DNA from: Flavobacterium sp. RSP15
GTDB taxonomy: Bacteria; Bacteroidota; Bacteroidia; Flavobacteriales; Flavobacteriaceae
Length of the DNA: 64,000 nucleotides
Direction: 5' to 3'
Assembly: GCF_003968755.1 (NCBI RefSeq)
Contig: NZ_RYDL01000002.1
Span: 386,769-450,768 of the forward strand
Below are positions 15,764 to 25,557 of the stretch, one piece after another. Every line of letters begins with the position of its first letter. Position 1 is the first letter of the stretch. The notes beneath the pieces were generated by a model. It was given only the letters and a program-made list of their open reading frames with translations. It was not told the DNA's origin and did no database searches. Made by a program: the position numbers and the translations under genes.

Positions 15764-17863
15764 TTATTTGAGAATTTGGTACGCAATTAAAGCCACAACA
15801 TAGGCGAATCCGGACATAAAGATCAATTGTCCTGCCGGCCATTTCCAGGAATTGGTTTCTTTTTTTGTAACGGCGAGTGTGCTTGCACATTGCAAAGCAA
15901 AAGCATAAAAAAGTAATAGTGATATTCCGGAAGCAAAATTAAAAACCTTTTCTCCGGTAACCGGATTAATCTCGGCAGCCATTTTATTCTTAATAGTACC
16001 TTCATTATCGCTACCACCCACACTGTAAATAGTGGCTAATGTTCCCACAAAAACCTCCCTGGCAGCAAAGGAACTGATGATGGCAATTCCTATTTTCCAG
16101 TCGTAACCCAAAGGAGAAATAGCAGGCTCAATGGCTTTTCCCATGATTCCGATATAAGAGTTTTCCAGTTTCTGGGAGGCCACTGCATTTTCAAATTCTG
16201 CTTCAGGCAACGGATTGTTTTTGGTGTTTTCAGTGACAATGGTTTCCGCATCATTAAATTTTTCTCCTGGTCCGTACGAAGCTAAGAACCATAAAACTAT
16301 AGAAATAGCCAGTATGATTTTTCCGGCACCAAAAACAAAGGCTTTTGTTTTTTCGATCACATTAATACCTACGTTTTTGAAAAGCGGTAATTTATAATTG
16401 GGCATTTCTACCACAAAGTATGTTTTTCCTTTTATTTTAAGGATTTTATTCAAAATGTACGCTGAAAAAATAGCCGTTCCAAAACCCAAAAGATACAACA
16501 GCATCAAGGTCATTCCTTGCATGTTCAGAAAACCCAGAACACGAGTATCCGGAATTACCAGAGCAATGATTATGGCATAAACAGGTAATCTGGCGGAGCA
16601 GGTCGTGAATGGGGTGACCAGGATGGTGATCAATCGTTCTTTCCAGTTTTCAATGTTTCGGGTTGCCATAATTGCCGGAATCGCACAGGCCGTACCGGAA
16701 ATGAGCGGGACTACACTTTTGCCTGATAATCCAAATTTACGCATAATTTTATCCATCAGGAAAACAACTCGGCTCATGTAACCGCTTTCTTCAAGAATTG
16801 AAATAAACATAAATAGGAAAGCAATTTGAGGGATGAAGATCAAAATACCTCCAATTCCAGGAATTATTCCCTGCGAAATTAGATTGGTTAAAACGCCGGC
16901 CGGTAATTGCTCGGCAGCAAGAGCGCTTATTGTAGCAAAGGTACCGTCAATGAAATCCATTGGAATTTTAGACCATTCGAAAATAGATTGAAAAATAACA
17001 AACAAAATCATGAAGAAAATCACATAACCCCAAATCTTGTGAGTCAGGACGCGATCCAGTTTGCTGCGAAAATCTTTAGCAATTGTCTCATCGACTTTTA
17101 ATCCTGTTTTCAAAACGTCATTGATGAATTGGTAGCGTTTTATGGTTTCTTTTTGTTGCAAACGCTTTAGATCCGAATGCGATTTAGTAAATGAATTTCG
17201 GATTTCATTTCGGTCTAAATTCAGGAAATTGACGTCTTGAGTAATGACCAGCCATAATTTATACAAGAGCTGGTTGGGGAATGTTTTTCTTAACGTATTA
17301 AAATATTCCGGATCAATGCTTGAGGCATTCAAGCAGGGTTCATTTGAAAGAGATTTGTAGTTGACGATCAATTTTTTTAGTTCATCAATTCCAAAACCTT
17401 TTCTCGAACTGATCAGTGCAATTTTTGTTTTTAAGTGCGCTTCAAGATACGGAACGTCCAATGTAATACCTTTGAATTTCATTCTGTCGGCCATGTTGAT
17501 GACTAATATGGTTGGAATTTCAAGGTCTTTTATTTGGGTAAAAAGTAATAAATTTCGTTTTAGATTCTCCACATCCGTAACTACAAGGGCTACATCAGGG
17601 TATAATTTATCGTTTTTATTCAGTAATAATTCAATGACAACGTTTTCATCAATCGAACTGGCATTTAGGCTGTAGGTTCCCGGTAAATCCAAGATATTAG
17701 CCTTGATGTTATTGGGTAATTTGCAAAAACCCATCTTTTTTTCAACGGTAATTCCAGGGTAATTCCCTACTTGTTGATTCAAACCGGTCAATTGATTAAA
17801 AACAGAGGTTTTTCCGGTGTTAGGATTTCCAATTAAAGCAACATTGATATTTTGATTGGTCAT
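15764..17863 (-). CDS. feoB: Ferrous iron transport protein B (FeoB)
   Basis: 699 residues, normal for FeoB. The cytoplasmic G domain has G1 GNPNTGKTS (11-19), GNYPGIT (G2 region, about 33-39), DLPGTYSL (G3) and NMADRM (G4); a helical guanine-dissociation-inhibitor-like region follows (about 170-275). The membrane part contains the two Gate regions, with CAIPAIMATR and the TCSARLPVY motif. It imports Fe2+ across the inner membrane. FeoA is immediately upstream, overlapping by one base (TAATG). There is no FeoC; a Cys-rich FeoB-associated mini-protein lies 2.7 kb downstream behind the FecA-like receptor. Confidence 0.96.
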   Translation of the reverse strand: MTNQNINVALIGNPNTGKTSVFNQLTGLNQQVGNYPGITVEKKMGFCKLPNNIKANILDLPGTYSLNASSIDENVVIELLLNKNDKLYPDVALVVTDVENLKRNLLLFTQIKDLEIPTILVINMADRMKFKGITLDVPYLEAHLKTKIALISSRKGFGIDELKKLIVNYKSLSNEPCLNASSIDPEYFNTLRKTFPNQLLYKLWLVITQDVNFLNLDRNEIRNSFTKSHSDLKRLQQKETIKRYQFINDVLKTGLKVDETIAKDFRSKLDRVLTHKIWGYVIFFMILFVIFQSIFEWSKIPMDFIDGTFATISALAAEQLPAGVLTNLISQGIIPGIGGILIFIPQIAFLFMFISILEESGYMSRVVFLMDKIMRKFGLSGKSVVPLISGTACAIPAIMATRNIENWKERLITILVTPFTTCSARLPVYAIIIALVIPDTRVLGFLNMQGMTLMLLYLLGFGTAIFSAYILNKILKIKGKTYFVVEMPNYKLPLFKNVGINVIEKTKAFVFGAGKIILAISIVLWFLASYGPGEKFNDAETIVTENTKNNPLPEAEFENAVASQKLENSYIGIMGKAIEPAISPLGYDWKIGIAIISSFAAREVFVGTLATIYSVGGSDNEGTIKNKMAAEINPVTGEKVFNFASGISLLLFYAFALQCASTLAVTKKETNSWKWPAGQLIFMSGFAYVVALIAYQILK

Positions 17864-18102
17864 TATAAATTAGTTTTTAGTATTTCAACTTCAATCTCAC
17901 GGGCAGTTTCCAATCGGATAGCAACGTGTGAACCATTGATGTTTAAATATAAAGGATCGCCAAAAGGAGCAATTTGAAGTAATTCTACCAGATTGCCCGG
18001 CAAGCAACCCATTTCCAATAATTTTAATGGAACTATATCAATGTCAAAGTCTTTTATAATGGCCTTTTCGCCTTTTTTGAGAGAATTTATCGTTGTTTGC
18101 AA
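17863..18102 (-). CDS. feoA: FeoA, SH3-like partner of FeoB
   Basis: 79 residues with the FeoA fold (SLKKGEKAIIKDFD ... KLLEMGCLPGNLVELLQIAPFGDPLYL ... VAIRLETAREIEV). It modulates FeoB. The start is a TTG at 18102: no ATG lies further upstream in frame, and starting later would cut the first conserved strand (SLKKGEKAII). The last base of the stop codon is the first base of the feoB ATG, so translation is coupled. The start codon directly adjoins a DtxR-type operator. Confidence 0.92.
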   Translation of the reverse strand: MQTTINSLKKGEKAIIKDFDIDIVPLKLLEMGCLPGNLVELLQIAPFGDPLYLNINGSHVAIRLETAREIEVEILKTNL

Positions 18103-18107
18103 ATCTT

Positions 18108-18136
18108 ATTTAGATTGAATTAAGATTGCAAAAATA
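18108..18136 (-). promoter_or_regulatory. feoAB promoter region with DtxR-type operator
   Basis: On the minus strand a -7 TATTTTTG (18129-18136) is followed by TCTTAATTCAATCTAAAT (18108-18125), which shares the invariant TCTAAA half with the other three operators. The 14-base stretch AAATCTTATTTAGA is identical here (18101-18114) and at the FecA-like receptor (15441-15454). The site would cover the transcription start and the TTG start codon region. Confidence 0.6.
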
Positions 18137-18257
18137 CACATTTTAATACAAATAAAAATGATAAATATCACATTTAAACCTTAATTAAGACAAAACAAAT
18201 GCATGGATTGGGATGGGATTTATCAGAAAAGGCGAAGAAATTAAAGGTCAATTAATC

Positions 18258-18923
18258 TTATTCGGCACTCAAAAAACGAATGTCGTCGATTAATCGTTTC
18301 ATGTCTTCTTTGTTAGTACCGTCATAAAACCCACGAACTCTTTTTTTAGTATCTACCAATACAAAATTTTCTGTGTGTACCATGTCGTATAATTCGCTTG
18401 GTTCTCCCAGTTTAACGGCCAAATACGATTTTCTGGCCATGGTATAAATTTCTTTTTTATCACCGGTGACTAAATTCCATTTTGAAGCATCTACCTTATA
18501 TTTTTTGGCGTAAGCCTTCAAAACCGGAACGCTGTCCGTCTCCGGAAAAACAGTATGCGACAATAACTTCACCTTGGGATCATTGGCAAAAACTTTCTGG
18601 ATATCCGATAAATTGGTGGTCATTTTTGGACAAATGGAGCCGCAAGTGGTAAAGAAAAAATCAGCCACATATATTTTTCCTTCATAGTCTTTTTGGGTGA
18701 TGGTTTTTCCGTTTTGGTTGACAAACGAAAAATCAGCAATGGTATGGTATTTACTTTTATACTGAATCGTACTGTCTACTAATTCCGGATTTACATCAGA
18801 AGGATTAAAAATAGGAAGTGTTTTTTTTGGCTTTAAGGCCGAATAAAATAAGGATAAAACGACTGCAGAAAAAACCAGGAAGACGCCTAAAAAGATTCGG
18901 TATTTTTTTAAAATTCGTAACAT
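18258..18923 (-). CDS. SCO1/SenC/PrrC-family copper chaperone or thiol protein
   Basis: 221 residues with one N-terminal membrane anchor (about 8-28) and a thioredoxin-like domain facing outward. The copper/redox motif CGSICP (CxxxC, about 118-122) and a His in MVHTENFVLVD (about 191) are the three ligands of SCO proteins. SCO1 helps assemble the CuA centre of cytochrome oxidase or reduces its cysteines. No oxidase genes are adjacent; it stands alone, divergent from the M13 peptidase gene. Confidence 0.9.
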   Translation of the reverse strand: MLRILKKYRIFLGVFLVFSAVVLSLFYSALKPKKTLPIFNPSDVNPELVDSTIQYKSKYHTIADFSFVNQNGKTITQKDYEGKIYVADFFFTTCGSICPKMTTNLSDIQKVFANDPKVKLLSHTVFPETDSVPVLKAYAKKYKVDASKWNLVTGDKKEIYTMARKSYLAVKLGEPSELYDMVHTENFVLVDTKKRVRGFYDGTNKEDMKRLIDDIRFLSAE

Positions 18924-19027
18924 AATGTTATTTTAATACAAAAATACGAAAACGAAATTTGTTTTTAATTCAAATTAACACAATCTTATTGGGATAAAAT
19001 TTAACAAGAAGTTAAAAGTTTTATTGA

Positions 19028-19035
19028 TAGCTTTG
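19028..19035 (+). promoter_or_regulatory. -7 element of the M13 peptidase gene
   Basis: TAGCTTTG matches TANNTTTG and lies 27 bp before the ATG at 19062. No clean -33 TTG is seen at the usual distance, so only the -7 box is called. Confidence 0.45.
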
Positions 19036-19061
19036 TAAAACTAACTAAATATATATTAAAA

Positions 19062-21125
19062 ATGAAAAAGAACATCAATAAGCAGTTGCTTTTTGTGATT
19101 CCTGTAATCATGGGTTTTACGGTAAGTCAAGCCCAGAACACAGCCGTGGCGAAAGAGCCAGGAATCAATGTGAACCACATGGACAAGAATGTACAACCCA
19201 ACAATGATTTTTTTCGCTATGTGAATGGAACATGGTTGGATAATACAGAAATTCCAGCTGATAGAACCCGTTGGGGAAGTTTTGATGAATTGCGTCAAAA
19301 AACAGATGCCGATGCTTTGGCAATCTTGAAGGAAGCCACTAAGAATCCGAGTTATAAATCAAATACTGATCAAGGGAAAGCCGTTAATTTATACCAGTCG
19401 ATATTAGATACCATAGGAAGAAATAAGCTTGGGATAGCGCCTTTAAAGCCGTATTTGACAAAAATAAACGCAGTTAAAAATGCGAAAGACCTAGAGGCAT
19501 TATTAATTGAAATGGAGCCAATTGGCGGTATTGGATTTGTGGGAGCCAGTGTAGGCACTGATGCAAAGAACAGCAATAGAAATGTAATTAATGTAGGATT
19601 GGGTAGCGTAGGTTTGCCAGACAGAGATTATTATGTTTCTGAAGATGCCGACTCTAAAGAAAAACGAGCTAAATACGTGCTTCACGTTGCTAAAATGTTA
19701 CAGTACCTTGGTGATACTCCGGTAGTTGCTAAAGCGAATGCCGAAAAAATCCTAGCACTTGAAATCGCCATGTCTAAACCAAGATTGGATAGAGTAGAAA
19801 GAAGAGACCGTCGTAAATCATACAACCCAATGACGGTTAAAGATTTACAAAAACTGACGCCTTCAATCAACTGGGATAATTATTTCACAAAAATAGGATT
19901 GCCTAAAGTGGATTCCTTGATAGTGTCGCAGCCTAAATATATGACTGCTTTAGAAACAATTTTCAAAGAAAATAAAGTAGAAGACTGGAAAGCATACATG
20001 CGTTGGACTTTATTAAACAGAGCATCAAGTCAATTGTCAACTACTATTGAAGACGCAAACTGGGAGTTTTACGGAAAAACCCTGACGGGCGCCGTAAGTC
20101 AAAGACCACGTGACGAAAGAGCACTTCAAACCATCAACGGAACGGTTGGAGAAGCGTTAGGAAAATTATATGTAGAGAAAATGTTTCCGGCTGAAGCCAA
20201 AGCCAAAGCGGAAAAAATGATCAAAAATATATTTCTTGCTTTCGAAAACCGAATCAATAATTTGCCTTGGATGTCTACAGAAACTAAGGTAAGTGCACTT
20301 GCTAAACTGCATAAATCAAGAATAAAAATTGGATATCCAGACAAATGGAAAGATTATTCAGCCTTGACCATTAAAAGTCCAAAAGAAAGCGGAACGTATT
20401 TTGATAATGTTAAAAACTTGGCAAAATGGCGTTTTGAAGAAAACATAGCTGAATTGAACAAGCCAGTCGATAAAGAAAAATGGGGCATGTCTCCACAAAC
20501 TGTGAACGCCTATTTCAACCCATCAAATAATGAGATTGTATTTCCAGCAGCTATTTTGCAACCGCCTTTTTATAATTATCAAGCAGATGAAGCCGTAAAT
20601 TATGGTGGAATTGGAGCCGTTATCGGGCATGAAATTTCACATGGGTTTGATGATTCGGGATCGCGTTACAATGCTGACGGAAACTTAGTAGATTGGTGGA
20701 CCGCTGAAGATTTGAAACAATTCTCTGCTTTAACAGGAGCGCTTGCAGCTCAATACAGCGCTTTGCAACCTATTCCAGGAACTTTTGTAGATGGTAAATT
20801 CACGCTTGGTGAAAACATTGGAGATTTAGGAGGCGTAAATGCCGCTTATGATGGTTTGCAATTGTACCTGAAAGCAAACGGAAACCCGGGATTAATCGAT
20901 GGATATACTCCGGAACAACGTTTCTTTATTTCCTGGTCAACGATCTGGCGTTCAAAAATGCGTGATGAAGCCTTGAAAAACCAAGTGAAAACAGATCCGC
21001 ATTCTCCAGGAATGTACCGTGCGTATGTGCCTTTGCAAAATATTGATACGTTTTATCAAGCCTTTGATATTAAAGAAAATGATGGCATGTACATTGCTCC
21101 AGAAAAGAGAGTAAAAATCTGGTAG
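19062..21125 (+). CDS. M13-family zinc metallopeptidase (PepO / neprilysin-like)
   Basis: 687 residues with a signal peptide (to about SQAQ, residue 25). The zinc motif HEISH (523-527) in GAVIGHEISHGFDDSGSRYN and the third-ligand helix GENIGDLGG (about 585-593) are intact, as is the substrate-binding NAYFNPSNNEI. M13 enzymes cut short peptides outside the cytoplasm. It is monocistronic, with a -7 box upstream and a strong bidirectional terminator downstream shared with the convergent EamA gene. Confidence 0.93.
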   Translation: MKKNINKQLLFVIPVIMGFTVSQAQNTAVAKEPGINVNHMDKNVQPNNDFFRYVNGTWLDNTEIPADRTRWGSFDELRQKTDADALAILKEATKNPSYKSNTDQGKAVNLYQSILDTIGRNKLGIAPLKPYLTKINAVKNAKDLEALLIEMEPIGGIGFVGASVGTDAKNSNRNVINVGLGSVGLPDRDYYVSEDADSKEKRAKYVLHVAKMLQYLGDTPVVAKANAEKILALEIAMSKPRLDRVERRDRRKSYNPMTVKDLQKLTPSINWDNYFTKIGLPKVDSLIVSQPKYMTALETIFKENKVEDWKAYMRWTLLNRASSQLSTTIEDANWEFYGKTLTGAVSQRPRDERALQTINGTVGEALGKLYVEKMFPAEAKAKAEKMIKNIFLAFENRINNLPWMSTETKVSALAKLHKSRIKIGYPDKWKDYSALTIKSPKESGTYFDNVKNLAKWRFEENIAELNKPVDKEKWGMSPQTVNAYFNPSNNEIVFPAAILQPPFYNYQADEAVNYGGIGAVIGHEISHGFDDSGSRYNADGNLVDWWTAEDLKQFSALTGALAAQYSALQPIPGTFVDGKFTLGENIGDLGGVNAAYDGLQLYLKANGNPGLIDGYTPEQRFFISWSTIWRSKMRDEALKNQVKTDPHSPGMYRAYVPLQNIDTFYQAFDIKENDGMYIAPEKRVKIW

Positions 21126-21235
21126 AAATTATTCACCAGAGTATGATCTTGATGTGATTTCTCCTTAGTCGAATGACACAGAGACGTAGCTTCAGTCCAG
21201 AAAAAAATACAGGTATAAAAATTATCTTGTAGTAT

Positions 21236-21274
21236 AAAAAAGTCCAATTTGCTCAAGCAAATTGGACTTTTTTT
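21236..21274. terminator. Bidirectional terminator between M13 peptidase and EamA genes
   Basis: Perfect 12-bp stem AGTCCAATTTGC / GCAAATTGGACT with loop TCAA, preceded by six A and followed by seven T, so it works in both directions for the convergent genes. The plus-strand T-tract overlaps the EamA stop codon. Confidence 0.9.
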
Positions 21275-22214
21275 ATTCTGTTTTGACACTGTTTTTTCGG
21301 GTTCTTCTCAACGAATAATTCACCAGATACAACCCAAACAACGTAACGCTTCCACCTATGGCTATTGCGGCGTTAAGGGTTTCGCCAAAGATAAAAGCAC
21401 CCAGAAGCACAGCAATAATAGGATTAATATAGGAATAAACAGTGCTAATTTCAGCAGGAAGATTTTGAAGCGCATAGATAAAGGCAATGAAGGTAAGTAT
21501 GGAACCAAAAACAACTAAATAAGCGATAGACCACCAGGAAGCAGCAGGAATTTCGCTTAATTTGACGGAAATTCCAGTTGCGCCAGTGTAGGCAAAAACT
21601 AAAATACTAGAAATAAACATTTGCAGTCCCAAACTAAAATACGGATTAAAAGTGGCTGCTTTTTTCCTTGTGTACAAGGTGCCAAATGCCCAAGTTAAAG
21701 TAGAAATTATGGAAATGATTATTCCAAATCTGAAACTAGGTATCAAAAAATCACTCAGGTGGTCGTAAAAAATCACACAAACCCCACTGAAACTGATAAT
21801 CAAACCCACAACTGATACTCTGGATAATCGTTCGCCTCTAAAAAAAGTAATGATCACAATCCATAAAGGGACACAAGCACCAATAATTGCGCCTAGACCA
21901 CTACTGATATACTTGACGCCCCAAGTGCTTAATCCGTTGCTTAAAACAAAATTAAGAATGCTTAGAATGATGATCGTTTTCCATTGTTTTCCCTTTGGCC
22001 AAGGCGCCTTTTTAAATAAAAAATAGGAAATATACAGGAATCCTCCTAAAAATTGTCTGATGGCGACAAGTTGTAAGGCGGGCATGTGTTTCACGCCCTC
22101 TTTAGAAGCAATCCAGGTAGTTCCCCAAAAAAAACTGACCCAACACAAAGCCAAAATTGGCAGTCCAATAGTGTCTATTTTGGACGAAACGGCATTCTTA
22201 ATTTTAGTTCTCAC
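21273..22214 (-). CDS. EamA/DMT-superfamily transporter
   Basis: 313 residues, ten predicted membrane segments in two EamA repeats (SFFWGTTWIASKEGVKHMPALQLVAIRQFLGG in the first; WWSIAYLVVFGSILTFIAFIYAL in the second). Family members export metabolites or amino acids; the substrate is unknown. It follows the Rossmann-fold gene by 1 bp and is the last gene of a minus-strand cluster. Confidence 0.88.
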   Translation of the reverse strand: MRTKIKNAVSSKIDTIGLPILALCWVSFFWGTTWIASKEGVKHMPALQLVAIRQFLGGFLYISYFLFKKAPWPKGKQWKTIIILSILNFVLSNGLSTWGVKYISSGLGAIIGACVPLWIVIITFFRGERLSRVSVVGLIISFSGVCVIFYDHLSDFLIPSFRFGIIISIISTLTWAFGTLYTRKKAATFNPYFSLGLQMFISSILVFAYTGATGISVKLSEIPAASWWSIAYLVVFGSILTFIAFIYALQNLPAEISTVYSYINPIIAVLLGAFIFGETLNAAIAIGGSVTLFGLYLVNYSLRRTRKNSVKTE

Positions 22215-22215
22215 A

Positions 22216-23019
22216 TTACAAATTTGGTTTCGTAAAAGTATACTTTAAAACCGTTTCTATGCGAGCACTCAAAATTATTTTTCCAGTTGAATTTTCTTCT
22301 GAATTAAATTTTGGCAAAGCTAAATCCAGATCCTTCGCTTTTTGGGTGTAGTACTGTTCTCGAGAAGGATGAAATGGAGCCACTGCATTGAAGGTTTCAT
22401 TCCATGAATCCGTTTCAATAATTTTTTCAATGATTCCAATACAATCGTCTTGATGAATTAAGTTAATGGTTGCATTAGGGTTGTCAAGATTTTCTCTGCC
22501 TGCCAAGAATTTTACAGGATGGCGGTCCTGGCCAATTAATCCGCCAAAACGCAATACCGTCGTTTTAAAATGACTGTTGTTTTGCAAAAGCTGTTCTGTT
22601 TCCAGTAATTGTTTGCCGCTTTCCGTATCCGGTTTTGGGATAGTTTCTTCAGTAACAAAAATAGCTTCATCATTATAAACAGATGTCGAACTGATGAAAA
22701 GTACGTTTTCAACAGAAGATTTTTCGATAGATGGAATCATATTTCTAATCTTGGCAACAAAGTTTTCTTGCGCTAAACCACGAAGTTTTGGTGGGACATC
22801 AATGATTAAAATTTTAGAATTTTCCAGAAAATCAGAAAGGTTTCCTGTGGTTTTATTTTCTGAAAGCGCAATTAAGAAAGGAGCGATTCCGGTATTTTTC
22901 AATACGTCTAATTTCGCTGTAGAAGTCGTCGAGCCCTTCACGGAAAATCCTTTCGAAAGTAAGGCTTTCGCCAAAGGCAAACCCAGCCATCCGCAACCCA
23001 GAACACTAATTTTTATCAT
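22216..23019 (-). CDS. NAD(P)-binding Rossmann protein, YeeZ-like SDR
   Basis: 267 residues with an N-terminal nucleotide-binding motif GCGWLGLPLAKALL (8-21) and the shape of extended SDR epimerases (FISSTSVYND at about 105-114 supplying Ser/Tyr-type positions). The usual YxxxK is not obvious, so catalysis is uncertain. It resembles YeeZ/ActC-type proteins of unknown substrate. It is followed after 1 bp by the EamA transporter, with which it is probably co-transcribed. Confidence 0.8.
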   Translation of the reverse strand: MIKISVLGCGWLGLPLAKALLSKGFSVKGSTTSTAKLDVLKNTGIAPFLIALSENKTTGNLSDFLENSKILIIDVPPKLRGLAQENFVAKIRNMIPSIEKSSVENVLFISSTSVYNDEAIFVTEETIPKPDTESGKQLLETEQLLQNNSHFKTTVLRFGGLIGQDRHPVKFLAGRENLDNPNATINLIHQDDCIGIIEKIIETDSWNETFNAVAPFHPSREQYYTQKAKDLDLALPKFNSEENSTGKIILSARIETVLKYTFTKPNL

Positions 23020-23139
23020 TTTCGTTTTTTGTAATCAATCGTAATTTTCAAATTTATGCGCGGTTACAATTGGTGGCCGTGCATTCTCATAAATTTAAAT
23101 TTCTTCAAGGTCATAAAATGTGACCTTAAAGAAATTCCA

Positions 23140-25530
23140 TCATAATTTTTTCAAACTGTCTTTCACTACTGTTAAACTATCTTTTACAACAGGATTTGTT
23201 ACAGTAGTCTCCAAAATATTCACAACAACCGGACTCGCTTTTATTTTTTGCCTAATGACAACCGCATCGTTCAAAACAAAAGGGGTTGGCATCATCCAGT
23301 TTTCTCTTTTTGTGATTTCAAATAAAGGATTGGAAAGTAGATCAAAAGAACTTTCTAACAGTTCCATGTTGAACGCAGTTGCAGCATTAAAACTAAACTG
23401 CAATTCTAAAGGGGCATTTCCTACCACATAATAGCTCAGGATTTTTTTTCCTTTGCGCTGGTAAATTGAATTTTTCCGACCTAGTGTAGTCACGCCATTG
23501 GCTTTGAAATTATGAAGTATCATTTTTTCATTGGCAAAAATGTCATAGCGATTAACGTTTCTGTTCGGGGAAATTTTTATTTTGACATGTCTTTGATTTC
23601 CTATAATTCGGTCTTCCAGAAATGCGATAGTTGGTTTCGGAATCGCTTTTTTAGGTGCTTTGGCAGCATAGGTAAAACCAGAATTGTATTTGCTGAACAA
23701 CGGAATTTCGTTCAAATTGGTTGCCTTTTTCGGGTTTACACCCAAATAGCCTGTGGTCCAGGAATCGAGATTGGTGTCATACGTGGCCCAATTGGCTTGA
23801 TCTGTGTCAGCATTATAAAGGTATAATAAACTATTTGACTTCGCTTTTCCGGGTTTGTATCCCGACTCTAAATGCGCTTTCGCAAAAAAGCCAATGGAAA
23901 GCAAAAGCAGGAGTATAGACCAGATTCCCTTTTTGGCGAAAGCCCCAAAAATAGGCAGCAATAATCCGAATAGCAATACCGTAAGAAGGGCACTTCCAAA
24001 CAATACCTTTAGTCCCAAACCGATAGGAAACATTTGGATAAAAGGAGCTATAATGATCAAAGCAGGAATGCTAAAAATAAGATTTAATGTTTCGCTTGAT
24101 TTTTGAGTCACAATGAAAACCCCAAAAAGGAATAGACCAAAGTACACCGGAATAATCAAGAATCCAGCTCCCGGTAACATAAAAGCTATGATGGCATTAA
24201 TCACAATCCAAATAAATAATGGCGCTACATAATGATTGATGTTGACTTTACGACATGAAAATAAATGATAAAACACCATGCTTATTGCTAAAGCCAGCAG
24301 TACGAAAGCAGCTATGTAAGCATGTCCGTTATAGGTAAATCCGTTCAGCAAATCCGTGTATTGAGGATAGACGAGCAGCAATCCTTTCCATCCAAAAAAG
24401 GTAATTATTCCCGTTGCCGTCAGGGAACCAAACAGCGGAATGAATCCTTTTACAATTTCTCGGGCTGATATAAGGCGTTTGGCTCTTCCTATAAATAATA
24501 GCGAAAGAAACAACGCTAAGGCGAGTAGAACCATAGGCAAAACCCAACTGAAAGGATAGCTTATAAAAGTGTATGGAATGGTAAAATAGACATACTCTTC
24601 ACTGGATTGCACCGCATTTAAATCCGTATTGGAAAAATAATTTAACAACGGCATTAAATATGAACCCTGATGAGCCAGCGTATTTTTGTTTAAATGCTGG
24701 ATGTCATCCTGAGCGGTATGGTAGTTAAAATGGTCATCAATAAATGCAAAGTTATAGCCCTGAATATCGCCTTGTTCCCTAAAAACGGTCAAATCAGTGT
24801 CGTTGGGTAACATTTTATAAATGCTGTACATCAAGGAATTAGATACTGGAAAAGTCGCTTTTGCAGCAGCAAACTCTTTTACTAATCCTGCATTTCCATT
24901 GTTAGTTTCCATCAGCATGTAGCTGGGGCCGGAAGAACCACGGGCTTCAAAATTGAGTGCCAGTCCCACTTGTTTTGCCCATTTATGTTGGGTTACAAAA
25001 AGTGTAGCACCATTAAGTCCTAACTCTTCTGCATCCGAAAACAAAATAATAATATCGTTTTTATGCGGGGTTTTATTGTATAAAAAAGCCCGAACACTTT
25101 CCAGAATTGTAGCTACACCGGAACCCGCATCACTAGCTCCAGGCGAGTAGGAATGGGGTGCGCTGTCATAGTGTGAAAGCAACAACAAGGCTTTGGAACT
25201 ATTAGAACCTTTGATACGAGCCAAGATGTTTTTTGATTGTACCAGATTTCCCCAGTCACTTAGCGTATAGCCGGTTTGAACAGAAGTCTGCAGTCCTAAC
25301 TTTTTTAGCTCTTTCAGGAGGTAATTTGCGACCACTTCATGATTGTCGGAGCCTACATAATGAGGTTTTTTTGAAATGGATTTGATGTGATTCAAAGCCC
25401 TTTGGGTCGAAAACTCAGTAAGGGACCCTTGATCATTGGAAGTCCATTGCGGCATCATCGTAAAGTAGATTAACGCTAGGGTTACTGAAATAAACAAACC
25501 GGCAAAAATGGAGAAATAATCTTTTTTCAT
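23140..25530 (-). CDS. Membrane-bound M28-family aminopeptidase
   Basis: 796 residues. An N-terminal anchor (about 8-28) precedes an M28 zinc peptidase domain (about 60-300) with SHYDSAPHSYSPGASDAGSG (metal His and Asp), DAEELGLNG (catalytic Glu) and FIDDHFNYHTAQDD (final ligand His). About eight membrane segments follow (about 330-590), then a periplasmic C-terminal domain. This layout resembles ERMP1/Fxna-like proteins. It likely trims N-terminal residues of peptides outside the cytoplasm. Its start is 27 bp after the zinc-ribbon gene. Confidence 0.9.
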   Translation of the reverse strand: MKKDYFSIFAGLFISVTLALIYFTMMPQWTSNDQGSLTEFSTQRALNHIKSISKKPHYVGSDNHEVVANYLLKELKKLGLQTSVQTGYTLSDWGNLVQSKNILARIKGSNSSKALLLLSHYDSAPHSYSPGASDAGSGVATILESVRAFLYNKTPHKNDIIILFSDAEELGLNGATLFVTQHKWAKQVGLALNFEARGSSGPSYMLMETNNGNAGLVKEFAAAKATFPVSNSLMYSIYKMLPNDTDLTVFREQGDIQGYNFAFIDDHFNYHTAQDDIQHLNKNTLAHQGSYLMPLLNYFSNTDLNAVQSSEEYVYFTIPYTFISYPFSWVLPMVLLALALFLSLLFIGRAKRLISAREIVKGFIPLFGSLTATGIITFFGWKGLLLVYPQYTDLLNGFTYNGHAYIAAFVLLALAISMVFYHLFSCRKVNINHYVAPLFIWIVINAIIAFMLPGAGFLIIPVYFGLFLFGVFIVTQKSSETLNLIFSIPALIIIAPFIQMFPIGLGLKVLFGSALLTVLLFGLLLPIFGAFAKKGIWSILLLLLSIGFFAKAHLESGYKPGKAKSNSLLYLYNADTDQANWATYDTNLDSWTTGYLGVNPKKATNLNEIPLFSKYNSGFTYAAKAPKKAIPKPTIAFLEDRIIGNQRHVKIKISPNRNVNRYDIFANEKMILHNFKANGVTTLGRKNSIYQRKGKKILSYYVVGNAPLELQFSFNAATAFNMELLESSFDLLSNPLFEITKRENWMMPTPFVLNDAVVIRQKIKASPVVVNILETTVTNPVVKDSLTVVKDSLKKL

Positions 25531-25557
25531 GGTAAGTAAGTGGATTTGGATGCGGTG

